This document shows positions 18,635 through 29,421 of a stretch of 64,000 bases of DNA, one piece after another; the first letter of the stretch is position 1; every line of letters begins with the position of its first letter. Source of the DNA: Acidobacteriota bacterium. GTDB lineage: Bacteria > Acidobacteriota > Thermoanaerobaculia > UBA5066 > Gp7-AA6. Under the pieces are notes generated by a model. That model was not told the origin of the DNA. It worked only from the letters and a program-made list of their open reading frames with translations, and ran no database searches. The stretch spans positions 1 to 64,000 of the forward strand of contig JAIVJS010000003.1 in assembly GCA_020199905.1 (NCBI GenBank), given 5' to 3'. The translations under genes were made by a program, and so were the position numbers.

Positions 18635-18669
18635 CCCCGCGCCGCGGTCCGTCCCCGCCTCGCGGGCCG

Positions 18670-19480
18670 TCACAGGCTCATCTCCGCCGGCATCGAGAGC
18701 GGATCCTGGACCGCGGAGAAGAACGCCTCCACGCACTCGATCCGGGAGGACGGCAGAACCCCGTGGCCGAGATTGACGATGTGACCGCTTCCACCGGCGG
18801 CCCGGACGATCTCGCGGGTCCGGCGATCGACCTCCCCGGGGTCTCCCAGGAGGATGCCCGGATCGAGGTTGCCCTGGAGAGCGAGCCCGGGCACGCGGCG
18901 CCGCGCCTCGGCGATCGGGACCCTCCAGTCGACCGACAGAACGTCCGCGCCCGAGCGCGCCATCTCCTCGAGCAGGTGGCCGCAACCGTTCACGTACAGA
19001 ACGACCGGCGCTCCCCGGCGCTCGATGCGGGAGATCGCCCGCGCCACCGCGGGCAGCGCCCACGCGCGGTAGTCCTCCACGGTGAGCTCGCCGGCCCACG
19101 TGTCGAAGAGCTGGACCGCCTGCGCTCCGGACGCGATCTGGAAGGAGAGGACGTCTCCGACGACGTCGGCGAGCAGATCGAGGAGCCGGCCGAGGGTCTC
19201 CCATGGCGGCGACGGGAACGAGAATGTCGGAAAAAAAAATCACGCCGTCCGGGTGAAACCGGCGAAAGGGCTGGAGCGACACTTCCGCCGCCAGCTCGGC
19301 ATTGCGGCAGAGGTCCCAGAACGATACGGTTCGCCGGACCTCGCGGTACTCGGGGAGGTAGCGCCCGGCCTGTCGCATCATCCAGATGGGGGGACGGTCG
19401 ACCGGCCGGGCGAAACAGGCGTCTACGAGCCGCCGTCCGGAAGACGGTGCCGGCCGTCCGGATGACGGTGGTGCTGGCAT
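18670..19480 (-). pseudogene. hemE: uroporphyrinogen decarboxylase, internal out-of-frame deletion
   Basis: The N-terminal third ([41 protein letters not shown]) and the C-terminal half ([58 protein letters not shown]) both match HemE well. They lie in different frames that meet at about 19197-19206. Aligned from memory to E. coli HemE, about 75-95 residues are missing at this point, including the GFAGAPFTLASYLVEG-like segment with the catalytic-pocket Tyr. The start region before the junction and the A9 run (T9 in the gene) at 19231-19239 read in frame, so the homopolymer is not the cause. Every other heme gene here is intact. This is either a real lesion or an assembly loss. The ATG at 19480 directly follows a TTG (19483). 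Confidence 0.85.
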
Positions 19481-19490
19481 CAAATGAGAA

Positions 19491-19496
19491 ATTCTA
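19491..19496 (-). promoter_or_regulatory. -10-like box TAGAAT before hemE
   Basis: On the minus strand CGATAGAAT ends 7 nt before TTG 19483 and 10 nt before ATG 19480, with no ribosome site between. It is the same extended sequence as at 9299-9306. It fits a leaderless hemE mRNA start for the heme operon. Confidence 0.45.
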
Positions 19497-19532
19497 TCGC
19501 CTCGGGCCGCGAAAACGCCCGATGTCCAGAAG

Positions 19533-22421
<2,889 letters not shown>

Positions 22422-22535
22422 GGACTGGGGAAGAGATCCCTCCTCGAGGCGGTTTCAGCCGGAAGCGCAGTCTATGAAGCCATCCGGGACAGGTCAAGGC
22501 CGGCGGATTCAGGAAAGCCCGGAACTTCGAGGAGC

Positions 22536-22596
22536 GTGGTGACCCCTCGACTCTTTTCGGGGCGTGATGATCCCGAATCCTTTCGGAGGGTGGTGA
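22536..22596. repeat. GTGRTGA boxes alternating with small hairpins in the acnA-yceI gap
   Basis: Three heptamer boxes, GTGGTGA (22536-22542), GTGATGA (22564-22570) and GTGGTGA (22590-22596), are spaced 28 and 26 nt. Between the boxes are two short stem-loops, CCCC...TTTTCGGGG and CCGAATCCTTTCGG. The spacer 22422-22680 has no gene. The boxes lie between the divergent acnA and yceI starts and could be operators, but no known regulator site matches. Confidence 0.45.
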
Positions 22597-22680
22597 GATA
22601 GTTCTTTCCACATTTCGACTCGTCGGAACGGATGAGGGCTCGCGGCTTCGTCCGCGTCCCCCGCAGCAAAAGGAGAGCCC

Positions 22681-22958
22681 ATGAAGAAGAGGGTCGCCAT
22701 CCTGTCCTCCGCCGCCGCCGCCGTCCTGCTCACCGCTTCGGCCGCACTCGCCGCCCCCGAGACTTTCAGTTTCGACAAGGGGCACAGCCTCGTCGGGTTC
22801 CGAATCCGCCACTTCGTCTCGAAAGTCGAAGGGCGTTTCCGGGAATACGACGGGACCATCTCGCTCGACCGACAGAGCCCGGCCGCTTCGTCGAGGCGAA
22901 CAAGCCCCTCGAGGACGCCAGGCCCGCCGCCGCGCCGCCAGCCAAATCCGGCCGCTGA
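22681..22958 (+). pseudogene. YceI-family periplasmic protein, internal deletion
   Basis: The first about 70 codons are a normal YceI start: signal peptide (KKRVAILSSAAAAVLLTASA, cut after ALA), then FSFDKGHSLVGFRIRHFVSK, EGRFREYDGTISLD. YceI proteins are about 190-residue lipocalin-like isoprenoid-binding proteins. Here the frame is lost near 22870-22885. A different frame supplies a plausible YceI end (GRFVEANKPLEDARPA, then APPAKSGR and a stop at 22956). The middle of the barrel, roughly 100 residues, is gone. A good ribosome site (AAAAGGAGAG) precedes the ATG at 22681. The original frame reads on through the spacer into the next gene, giving a misleading fused ORF. Confidence 0.7.
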
Positions 22959-23102
22959 CCGGCCGCTTCGTCCCCCGACACCCGCCGGGGTTCTCTCTGC
23001 GGACCTTCGGGAGCCGGCGCTCTTCTTCGATGGCGCCGGCTTTCGGCGAGGGCCGCTCCGCACGGTTGAGAGCCGGCTGAACGCCGGGCCGCTCCGATCC
23101 AT

Positions 23103-23108
23103 TAGACT
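23103..23108 (+). promoter_or_regulatory. -10-like box TAGACT before the hemX/ccsA-like gene
   Basis: ATTAGACTCG with 10 nt between the hexamer and ATG 23119, and no Shine-Dalgarno between. The same TTAGACTCG sequence stands upstream of the DUF465 gene near 55022. It suggests near-leaderless transcription of the heme operon from this point. Confidence 0.4.
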
Positions 23109-23118
23109 CGATCGCCGG

Positions 23119-23946
23119 ATGGAATGGCACGCGCTCGGCTGGCTCGCCGTCGCTCTCTACGTGGGAGCCGAGGCGCTGTCTGTCCTCTCGCTCCTGAAGC
23201 CCGGCCGCGCGTCGTCGGCAACGATTCTCCGGACCTCCGCCGCCTCCGTGCTCCTGGCGGCCGGGCTCGCGCTCCACTTCGCCGATCTCGAGATCACGGC
23301 GCGGATGCTTCACTCCGTGCCCTACCAGACCTTCGGCGGCTCTCTCTCGCTCTTCGGATGGATGCTCGGCGTCTCGTACCTCGCCCTCCTCTTCCGCCAT
23401 CGGGAGCGGGCGATCGGGCCCTTCCTGATTCCGTTCGTCATCCTGTTTTCGGCGGCAGGTCTCCTCCTCCCGATGCGGGCGGCCGCTCCCGACAGCGAGA
23501 TGCGCGGCTCTCTCTTCGCCATGCACGTCACGTTCGGCATCCTCGGATACGCGGCGTTCACCTTCTCCTTCGTCCTGTCGATCCTCTACCTCGTTCAGGA
23601 CCGCCAGATCCGCCGGGGACGGACGGGCATCCTTTTCGCCCGCCTGCCGCCGCTCGAGGTGATCGGAAAGATGAATCGCACGAGTGTCACGATCGGCATC
23701 GCGGTCCTGGCGGCGTCGGTTCTCTTCGGTCTCCTGTGGGCCAACCGCGTGTGGGCGACGATGGGCGATCCGAAGATCGAGTGGGCGATCGCGACGCTCG
23801 CCCTCTACGGGTTCCTTCTGTGGATGGAGAGACGCGGGTGGAAGGGGCCCCGCGTCGCGATCCTGTCGATCCTGGGGTACGGCCTCGTCCTCTTCTCGTA
23901 CACGATCGTCAACATGTTCTTTTCCCGCTCTCACGGATTTCGATGA
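23119..23946 (+). CDS. CcsA/HemX-family cytochrome c assembly-like membrane protein
   Basis: A 275-residue integral membrane protein with about eight hydrophobic segments, of the cytochrome c assembly (CcsA/ResC/HemX) family. Landmarks are HSVPYQTFGGSLSLFGWMLG, the conserved central AMHVTFGILGYAAFTFSFVL with its His, and the C-terminal TIVNMFFSRSHGF, matching the WFF-type ending of HemX-like proteins. Such proteins sit directly upstream of hemA in many bacteria and are thought to control glutamyl-tRNA reductase level or to handle heme. The ATG at 23119 is chosen because upstream codons belong to the broken yceI frame. The stop overlaps the hemA ATG (ATGA). Confidence 0.85.
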   Translation: MEWHALGWLAVALYVGAEALSVLSLLKPGRASSATILRTSAASVLLAAGLALHFADLEITARMLHSVPYQTFGGSLSLFGWMLGVSYLALLFRHRERAIGPFLIPFVILFSAAGLLLPMRAAAPDSEMRGSLFAMHVTFGILGYAAFTFSFVLSILYLVQDRQIRRGRTGILFARLPPLEVIGKMNRTSVTIGIAVLAASVLFGLLWANRVWATMGDPKIEWAIATLALYGFLLWMERRGWKGPRVAILSILGYGLVLFSYTIVNMFFSRSHGFR

Positions 23947-25211
23947 GCCCGGCCGCCGACGCCCGACTGCTTCTTCTCGGCTGGGACTTCCGCGTCGCGG
24001 AGGGCTCCGTCCGCGACCGGATCGCGCTCTCCGCGGACGAGGTGAGCGAGGCCCTGCGCTCGCTGCTCGGCAAGGGAATCGTCTCCGAAGGCGTGATTGT
24101 TTCGACGTGCCACCGGAGCGAGATTTACGCCCTCTTCGGCGAAGGGTCGGACGCGGGCGAGCTCGTGACCCGGTACGTCTCGGAGTGGCGCGGCCTGGAA
24201 CCTGCGGCCCTCGAGCGCGCGGGTTTCCGCCGCGAGGGCGGGGAGGCCGCCCGTCACCTTTTCCGCGTCGCGTCGGGGCTAGACTCGATGGCCCTCGGAG
24301 AGAGCGAGGTGCTGGGGCAGGTCCGGCAGGCGTTCCGCATCGCGAAGGAGTCGGGGGCCACGCGCGCGGTGCTCCACCGCCTCTTCGAGTCGGCCGTCGC
24401 CGCCGGGAAGCGGGTGCGCGCGGAAACGGAGATCGGACGCCATCCTCTTTCCGTCGTATCGATCGGGTTCGAGCTCGCCACGAAGGTCTTCGGCGACCTC
24501 TCCCGCCGGACCGTGCTCGTCCTCGGCGCCGGCGAGACGGGAAGCCTGTTTGCCCGCCAGGCGCTCGACGCCGGCGTCCGGGACCTGCGGATCGCGAACC
24601 GGACTCCCGGCCGCGCGGAGAGCCTCGCCGCCCGCGTCTCGGGGCTGGTCGTTTCCTGGGAAGATGTCGCCCGGGAGCTCGCGGCGGCGGACGTGGTGGT
24701 CGGCACGACCGCGAGCCCGCGGCCGGTCGTGCGGCGCGACGACGTCGAGAATGCGATGCGCCAGCGGCGCGGACGCCCGATGTTCTTCCTCGACCTCGCC
24801 GTGCCGCCCGACGTCGAACCCGCGGTGCGCGACGTCTACAACACATTCGTCTACGGGGTGAACGACCTCGAGTCGGTGGCCGAGGACAACCGGCGGCGCC
24901 GCGCGCGGGAGGTCCCCCGCGCCGAAGAGATCCTGGAGGAAGAGCTGGCGAAGTTCCTGTCGTGGATGGGAAACCTCGCGGTCGTCCCGACGGTGACAGG
25001 CCTGCGGGAGCATCTCGACCGGATTCGCGACGACGAGCTGGCAATGCTTCCGCCCGCCGACCGCGAGCGGTTCGCGGCATACGCGAACTCCTTCGCCGCC
25101 CGGCTCCTCCACGAGCCGATGCGGCGCCTCAAGTCGGAGGCCGACGCGGGCCGCCGCCTCGATCGGGTCGAGGCGGTGCGTCACCTCTTCCATCTCGACG
25201 AGGACGAGTGA
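23943..25211 (+). CDS. hemA: glutamyl-tRNA reductase
   Basis: A 422-residue enzyme reducing glutamyl-tRNA(Glu) to glutamate-1-semialdehyde, the first committed step of the C5 tetrapyrrole route. The nucleophilic Cys is in VIVSTCHRSEIYA (near 56). Next come RVASGLDSMALGESEVLGQV (with the segment that recognises tRNA-linked glutamate), the NADPH fold VLVLGAGETGSLFA near 190, the IANRTPGRAESLA loop, FFLDLAVPPDVEP and YNTFVYGVNDLE. The C-terminal dimerisation helix is complete. The length is standard (415-430). It is coupled by ATGA to the HemX-like gene upstream. Confidence 0.97.
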   Translation: MSPAADARLLLLGWDFRVAEGSVRDRIALSADEVSEALRSLLGKGIVSEGVIVSTCHRSEIYALFGEGSDAGELVTRYVSEWRGLEPAALERAGFRREGGEAARHLFRVASGLDSMALGESEVLGQVRQAFRIAKESGATRAVLHRLFESAVAAGKRVRAETEIGRHPLSVVSIGFELATKVFGDLSRRTVLVLGAGETGSLFARQALDAGVRDLRIANRTPGRAESLAARVSGLVVSWEDVARELAAADVVVGTTASPRPVVRRDDVENAMRQRRGRPMFFLDLAVPPDVEPAVRDVYNTFVYGVNDLESVAEDNRRRRAREVPRAEEILEEELAKFLSWMGNLAVVPTVTGLREHLDRIRDDELAMLPPADRERFAAYANSFAARLLHEPMRRLKSEADAGRRLDRVEAVRHLFHLDEDE

Positions 25212-25305
25212 GGAAGTTCCCGGGGCGGGCGGCGCCGGGCGCCGGGCGAGAAGCGATTTCCGACTCCCGCTTCCCGATACCCGGCCTTCCCCGGGGGGGA
25301 TCCTC

Positions 25306-26232
25306 ATGACGGCGGTCGCGGTCCGCCGGCGGATCCGGCTGGCGGCGCGCGGGTCCGCGCTCTCCCTGGCCCAGGTCGAGCTCGCCGCGAGGGCGCTCGG
25401 CGCCTTCGTCGAGACGGAGATTGCGACCTATCGGACGACGGGGGACCGCCTGTCGCACCTGGACGCCGCGATCACGGGCAAAGGCGTTTTCACGAAGGAG
25501 ATCGACGAGGCGCTCCTGGACGGCCGCGCGGACGTCGGCGTGCACAGCCTGAAGGACCTCCCGTCCGAGCTTCCGGCGGGCCTCATCCTCGCCGCCGTCC
25601 CGCCTCGCGAAGACGCGAGTGACGTTCTGATCGCGCGGCCGCGCCGGAAATTCGCGGACCTGCCCCCCGGCGCGCGCGTCGGCACCGGAAGCCCGCGGCG
25701 GCGGGCCCAGCTTCTCGGCGCCCGGCCGGACCTCTCCGTCTCCGAAGCGCGGGGAAACGTCGATACCCGGATTCGAAGACTGGAAGAAGGCCGGTGGGAC
25801 GCGATCGTCCTCGCGCGGGCCGGGCTCGCGCGGCTCGGTCGCCTGTCGGAGGTCGACGACGTCTTCGGCCCCGGGCTTCTTCTGCCCGCGATCGGGCAGG
25901 GCGCGCTGGCGCTCGTGGCGCGCGCCGGCGATACCGCGATTCTCGATGCCCTCGCCGCTCTCGACCACCCGCCGTCGCACCGCGAGGTCCTCGCCGAGCG
26001 GGGTCTTCTCCGACTGCTGCACGCAGGCTGCCGAGCGCCGCTCGCCGGGCGCGCGGTGGTCTCCGGCGACCGGATGGCTCTTTCGGCCGGCGTCTACTCG
26101 CTCGACGGCCGCGTCGCGATGCGGGAGGAGGCGGAGGGGCCGGCGGACGAGCCCGACGCGCTCGCGGAGCGGGTCGCGCGCGCGCTTCTCGCCCGGGGAG
26201 CGGCGCGTCTGCTGGAAGAGGCGCGGGAGTGA
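25306..26232 (+). CDS. hemC: hydroxymethylbilane synthase (porphobilinogen deaminase)
   Basis: A 308-residue enzyme that joins four porphobilinogens. Landmarks are RLAARGSALSLAQ, GDRLS, KGVFTKEIDEALLDGRADVG with VHSLKDLPSELP, GTGSPRRRAQLL, EARGNVDTRIRRLEEG, and the Cys holding the dipyrromethane cofactor in LLHAGCRAPLAG (near 242). All catalytic Arg/Asp motifs are in place. The 94-nt gap after hemA contains GGCGCCGGGCG-type repeats and a TTCCCGATACCCGG run, but no obvious terminator. A ribosome site is weak (GGGGGGGATCC before ATG 25306). The last codons overlap hemD by GTGA. Confidence 0.96.
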   Translation: MTAVAVRRRIRLAARGSALSLAQVELAARALGAFVETEIATYRTTGDRLSHLDAAITGKGVFTKEIDEALLDGRADVGVHSLKDLPSELPAGLILAAVPPREDASDVLIARPRRKFADLPPGARVGTGSPRRRAQLLGARPDLSVSEARGNVDTRIRRLEEGRWDAIVLARAGLARLGRLSEVDDVFGPGLLLPAIGQGALALVARAGDTAILDALAALDHPPSHREVLAERGLLRLLHAGCRAPLAGRAVVSGDRMALSAGVYSLDGRVAMREEAEGPADEPDALAERVARALLARGAARLLEEARE

Positions 26233-26999
26233 TTCCGCTCGCCGCTTCCGGCGGCGGGCCTCCTCGCGCGCTCGTCGTCCGCTCGGGCGCGCTCGACTTT
26301 CCGCGCCCTTTGCACCCCGCGGCGCTCGAGGTCTTCGAGAAGATCACGCACGGCATCGAGCCTCTGGCCGCGGACCCCGCGGTGCTGACCGAGCCCGCGG
26401 CTCTCGCTATTTTCACGAGCCAGGTCGCCGTCCGGGTGTTCTTCGACGACCCGGGCCGTCAACGACTCTTCGGGCAGGCCCTCTCGGCCGGGCGCGTTGC
26501 CGCGGTCGGGGAATCCACGGCCGCCGCCCTGCGCGACTTCGGCGTCGAGCCCTCGATCGTCGCGGCCGGCTCCGGTGCGAGCGTTCTCGACCGGCTTCCG
26601 CGCCGGCTGGACGGGTGGCGTGTCCTCCTCCCGCGGGGAGAGGATGCGACCCTGGAACTGCCGGAGGGCCTCGCTTCCCGCGGCGCCCGCCTGCGCCCGA
26701 TGGTCCTCTATCGGAAGGTCCCCGCCGCCGCGGATCCGGCGCTCGATACCGAGATCGCGGGCGGCGCGTTTTTCGCTCTCGCGACCACGTCTCCCGCCGC
26801 CGCGAGCTGGCTGTTCACGAACGCGAGTCCCGCCGCCATGGACCGCCTGCGCGAGATGCCGGCCGTCGTGCTCGGCCGCTACACGGGCCGATACCTGAAC
26901 TCGCGGGGGATCGAACGGGTCGAGACCGCGGAGCAACCCACCTTCCACGCGATCCTCGCCCGCCTGGCCGAGCTTGCCGCCGCCCGGCCCACGGCATAG
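26229..26999 (+). CDS. hemD: uroporphyrinogen-III synthase
   Basis: A 256-residue protein matching the poorly conserved HemD fold of two alpha/beta domains. It includes [15 protein letters not shown] at the start, [15 protein letters not shown] near 57, [20 protein letters not shown] near 92, [17 protein letters not shown] near 136, [10 protein letters not shown], and a C-terminal [15 protein letters not shown] followed by [16 protein letters not shown]. These are the segments around the cleft that closes and inverts ring D. The GTG start overlaps the hemC stop, and its position between hemC and hemB strongly supports the call. Confidence 0.93.
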   Translation: MIPLAASGGGPPRALVVRSGALDFPRPLHPAALEVFEKITHGIEPLAADPAVLTEPAALAIFTSQVAVRVFFDDPGRQRLFGQALSAGRVAAVGESTAAALRDFGVEPSIVAAGSGASVLDRLPRRLDGWRVLLPRGEDATLELPEGLASRGARLRPMVLYRKVPAAADPALDTEIAGGAFFALATTSPAAASWLFTNASPAAMDRLREMPAVVLGRYTGRYLNSRGIERVETAEQPTFHAILARLAELAAARPTA

Positions 27000-27009
27000 A
27001 TTCCCCCGC

Positions 27010-28002
27010 GTGAGCCCGTTTCCCACCCACCGTCCGCGGCGGCTGCGCCGCAGCCCCGCCCTGCGGCGGCTCGTGAGGGAGACGCGCCTGTCCTCCGATC
27101 AGCTCGTCGCCCCGCTGTTCGTGCGCCACGGCCGCGGCGTCCGCGAGGAGATCTCGTCCCTCCCGGGCGTCTTCCGCCTGTCGCCGGACGAGGCTCTCGC
27201 GGCGTGCCAGGAGCTCTCGGCCGTCCGCGTCCCCGCAGTGATCCTCTTCGGCATTCCGGAGCGCAAGGACGAGACGGGCAGCGAGGGCTGGGACGACTCG
27301 GCCGCCGTTCAGACGACCGTCCGGCTCCTGAAGAAGGAAATTCCCGGTCTCCTCGTCGTGACCGACGTCTGCCTCGACGAGTACACGTCGCACGGGCATT
27401 GCGGGGTGATCCGGGACGGAGAGGTGGACAACGACGCGACGCTCCCGCTGCTGGCCCGCTGCGCCCTCTCGCACGCCCGCGCCGGGGCGGACGTGGTCGC
27501 GCCCTCCGACATGATGGACGGGCGCGTCGGAGCGATCCGTGAAGCGCTGGACGAGGACGGTTTCGCCGACATTGCGATCCTGGCCTACGCCGCCAAGTCG
27601 GCATCCGCCTTCTACGGGCCGTTTCGCGAGGCGGCGGACTCCGCTCCGAAGTTCGGCGACCGGCGCGGCTACCAGATGGATCCCGCCAACCGCCGGGAGG
27701 CGATGCGGGAGATCGCGCTCGACCTCGAGGAGGGCGCGGATGCGGTCATGGTGAAACCCGCGCTCGCGTACCTCGACGTCATTCGCGAGGCGCGCGAGAG
27801 CTTCGACGCGCCGATCGCGGCCTACAACGTGTCCGGCGAGTACGCGATGGTCAAGGCCGCCGCGGCGAACGGATGGATCGACGAGAAGCGCATCGTCCTC
27901 GAGATCCTGACGGGGATCGTCCGCGCGGGAGCGGACTTCGTGCTGACGTACCACGCTCTCGACGCCGCGCGCTGGATCGGCGAGGGCGGGCTGCCCGCGT
28001 GA
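27010..28002 (+). CDS. hemB: delta-aminolevulinic acid dehydratase (porphobilinogen synthase)
   Basis: A 330-residue enzyme condensing two aminolevulinates. The metal-site region is [16 protein letters not shown] (near 118-133), with two Cys and Asp/His in the mixed arrangement rather than the full three-Cys zinc site. The active-site lysines lie in [15 protein letters not shown] (near 198) and [11 protein letters not shown] (near 248). The C-terminal [15 protein letters not shown] and [12 protein letters not shown] are also diagnostic. The start GTG 27010 is 10 nt past the hemD stop; an upstream in-frame extension begins inside hemD and lacks homology. The stop codon is part of a duplicated 21-nt segment. 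Confidence 0.96.
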   Translation: MSPFPTHRPRRLRRSPALRRLVRETRLSSDQLVAPLFVRHGRGVREEISSLPGVFRLSPDEALAACQELSAVRVPAVILFGIPERKDETGSEGWDDSAAVQTTVRLLKKEIPGLLVVTDVCLDEYTSHGHCGVIRDGEVDNDATLPLLARCALSHARAGADVVAPSDMMDGRVGAIREALDEDGFADIAILAYAAKSASAFYGPFREAADSAPKFGDRRGYQMDPANRREAMREIALDLEEGADAVMVKPALAYLDVIREARESFDAPIAAYNVSGEYAMVKAAAANGWIDEKRIVLEILTGIVRAGADFVLTYHALDAARWIGEGGLPA

Positions 28003-28037
28003 CGCGGTGACGGGTCCCCGCGTGACGCGGTGACGGG
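27994..28037. repeat. 21-nt direct duplication at the hemB-hemL junction
   Basis: CCCGCGTGACGCGGTGACGG plus G occurs at 27994-28014 and again at 28017-28037, with a 2-nt spacer. The first copy contains the hemB TGA stop; the second supplies the GTG taken as the hemL start (28030). A recent slippage duplication of the junction is likely. Confidence 0.85.
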
Positions 28038-29388
28038 CGAGCCCGGACGGCGGGCCCGCGCCCGCGCCGCCGCGGGAGGCGTGAAGTCGAAGGCCCTGTT
28101 CCGCCGCGCGACTGCCTTGATGCCGGGCGGAGTCAGCTCGCCCGTGCGTTCTTTCGCTTCGGTCGGAGGAGAGCCTTTCTTCGCGGCGGCCGGCCGCGGC
28201 GCCCGCCTGCGCGACGCCGATGGGCGGTCGTACATCGACTACGTCCAGTCCTACGGACCGCACCTCTTCGGGCACGTTCCTCTCTTCGTGCGCAACGCGC
28301 TCTCGCGCGCCATCCGCCGCGGGACCTCATTCGGAGCGCCGACCGAGCTCGAGGTGCGGCTGGCCGGGCGTGTCGCGTCGATGGTTCCATCGATCGAGAT
28401 GGTGCGGTTCGTCAGCTCGGGGACGGAAGCCACCATGAGCGCGATCCGGCTCGCCCGGGGCGCGACGGGCCGCGCGCGCATCGTGAAGACCGACGGGGGA
28501 TACCACGGCCACGGCGACGCATTCCTGGTGTCGGCGGGCTCGGGCGTTGCGACGCTCGGCATCGCCGGCAGCCCCGGGGTGCCGGACGCATCCGCCGCGC
28601 TCACCACCGTGGTGCCTTACAACGACGCCGGCGCCCTCGCCCGGGCGTTCGAGAGCTTTCCCGGCGAGATCGCCGCGTTCATCGTCGAGCCTCTCGCGGC
28701 GAACATGGGCGTGGTGCCCCCGCGCCCCGGCTACCTGCAGGCGGTCCGGGATCTGACCCGCGAGAACGGCGCCCTCCTCGTGTTCGACGAAGTCATCAGC
28801 GGGTTCCGTCTCGCTCCCGGCGGCGCTCAGGAGCGCTACGGGGTCCTGCCCGATCTGACGACGCTCGGAAAGATCCTGGGAGGAGGACTTCCCGTTGGCG
28901 CCTACGGCGGGTCGCGCGAACTGATGTCCCGGATGGCGCCGTCGGGCCCCGTGTACCAGGCGGGCACCCTCTCAGGGAACCCCCTCGCGATGGAAGCCGG
29001 GCTTGCGATGCTCGGTGAGATCGCGCGGCGTCCGCCGTACGCGAGGCTCGAGACCCTGGGAGCGCGACTCGAAGAGGGCGTGCGGGAGGCGATCGCTTCC
29101 GCCGGAGTCGCCGACCGCGTGACCTACCAGAGAGTCGCCTCGCTCTCGACCCTCTTCTTCGCCCCCGGCGACCTCCACGATTTCACGGCCGCGAAGACAA
29201 GCGACACGGCCCGCTACGCAACCTTCTTTCACGCGATGCGCGAGCGGGGAATCTTCCTGCCGCCGGCGCAATTCGAAGCGTGGTTCCTGTCGACCGCGCA
29301 CACGGAGGCGGACGTGCGGAGGACCTGCCGGATGGTGGGCGAGAGCCTGGGCGCCGCGTTCGCAGCGCCGGAAGGCGGCGGGCGGTAG
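28030..29388 (+). CDS. hemL: glutamate-1-semialdehyde 2,1-aminomutase
   Basis: A 452-residue PLP enzyme that converts glutamate-1-semialdehyde to 5-aminolevulinate, completing the C5 route begun by hemA. Landmarks: LFRRATALMPGGVSSPVRSF, FVSSGTEATMSAIRLARGAT, YHGHGDAFLVSAGSG, LLVFDEVISGFRLAPGGAQE, the PLP lysine in TTLGKILGGGLPVGAYGG (near 282), and PVYQAGTLSGNPLAM. The core starts near residue 18; the GTG at 28030 adds a basic N-terminus made partly from the duplicated junction, so a later start cannot be excluded. The last codons fall in a GGCGGTAGGCGG repeat unit. Confidence 0.95.
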   Translation: MTGEPGRRARARAAAGGVKSKALFRRATALMPGGVSSPVRSFASVGGEPFFAAAGRGARLRDADGRSYIDYVQSYGPHLFGHVPLFVRNALSRAIRRGTSFGAPTELEVRLAGRVASMVPSIEMVRFVSSGTEATMSAIRLARGATGRARIVKTDGGYHGHGDAFLVSAGSGVATLGIAGSPGVPDASAALTTVVPYNDAGALARAFESFPGEIAAFIVEPLAANMGVVPPRPGYLQAVRDLTRENGALLVFDEVISGFRLAPGGAQERYGVLPDLTTLGKILGGGLPVGAYGGSRELMSRMAPSGPVYQAGTLSGNPLAMEAGLAMLGEIARRPPYARLETLGARLEEGVREAIASAGVADRVTYQRVASLSTLFFAPGDLHDFTAAKTSDTARYATFFHAMRERGIFLPPAQFEAWFLSTAHTEADVRRTCRMVGESLGAAFAAPEGGGR

Positions 29389-29421
29389 GCGGGAAGAAGT
29401 CGGGAAACGGGAAACGAACGC
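29389..29421. repeat. GGGAAACG repeat between convergent hemL and Kef genes
   Basis: Contains 29401-29420, identical to 17192-17211, preceded by the reverse complement of the CCGCCTACCGCC unit. It runs into CTCAACGTTCGACGC, which forms the last codons (ESVER and stop) of the Kef gene on the minus strand. Confidence 0.65.

Noticed and set aside
19231-19239. A9 homopolymer (T9 in the gene) as the cause of the hemE frameshift
   Set aside because: The run reads GVIFFSDIL in frame, matching HemE; the frame change lies about 30 nt further downstream in the gene and coincides with missing residues.
22681-23946. 421-residue YceI-membrane fusion protein
   Set aside because: The middle 60 residues are frame noise; the membrane half has its own ATG with a promoter-like box and is a complete HemX/CcsA-type protein.
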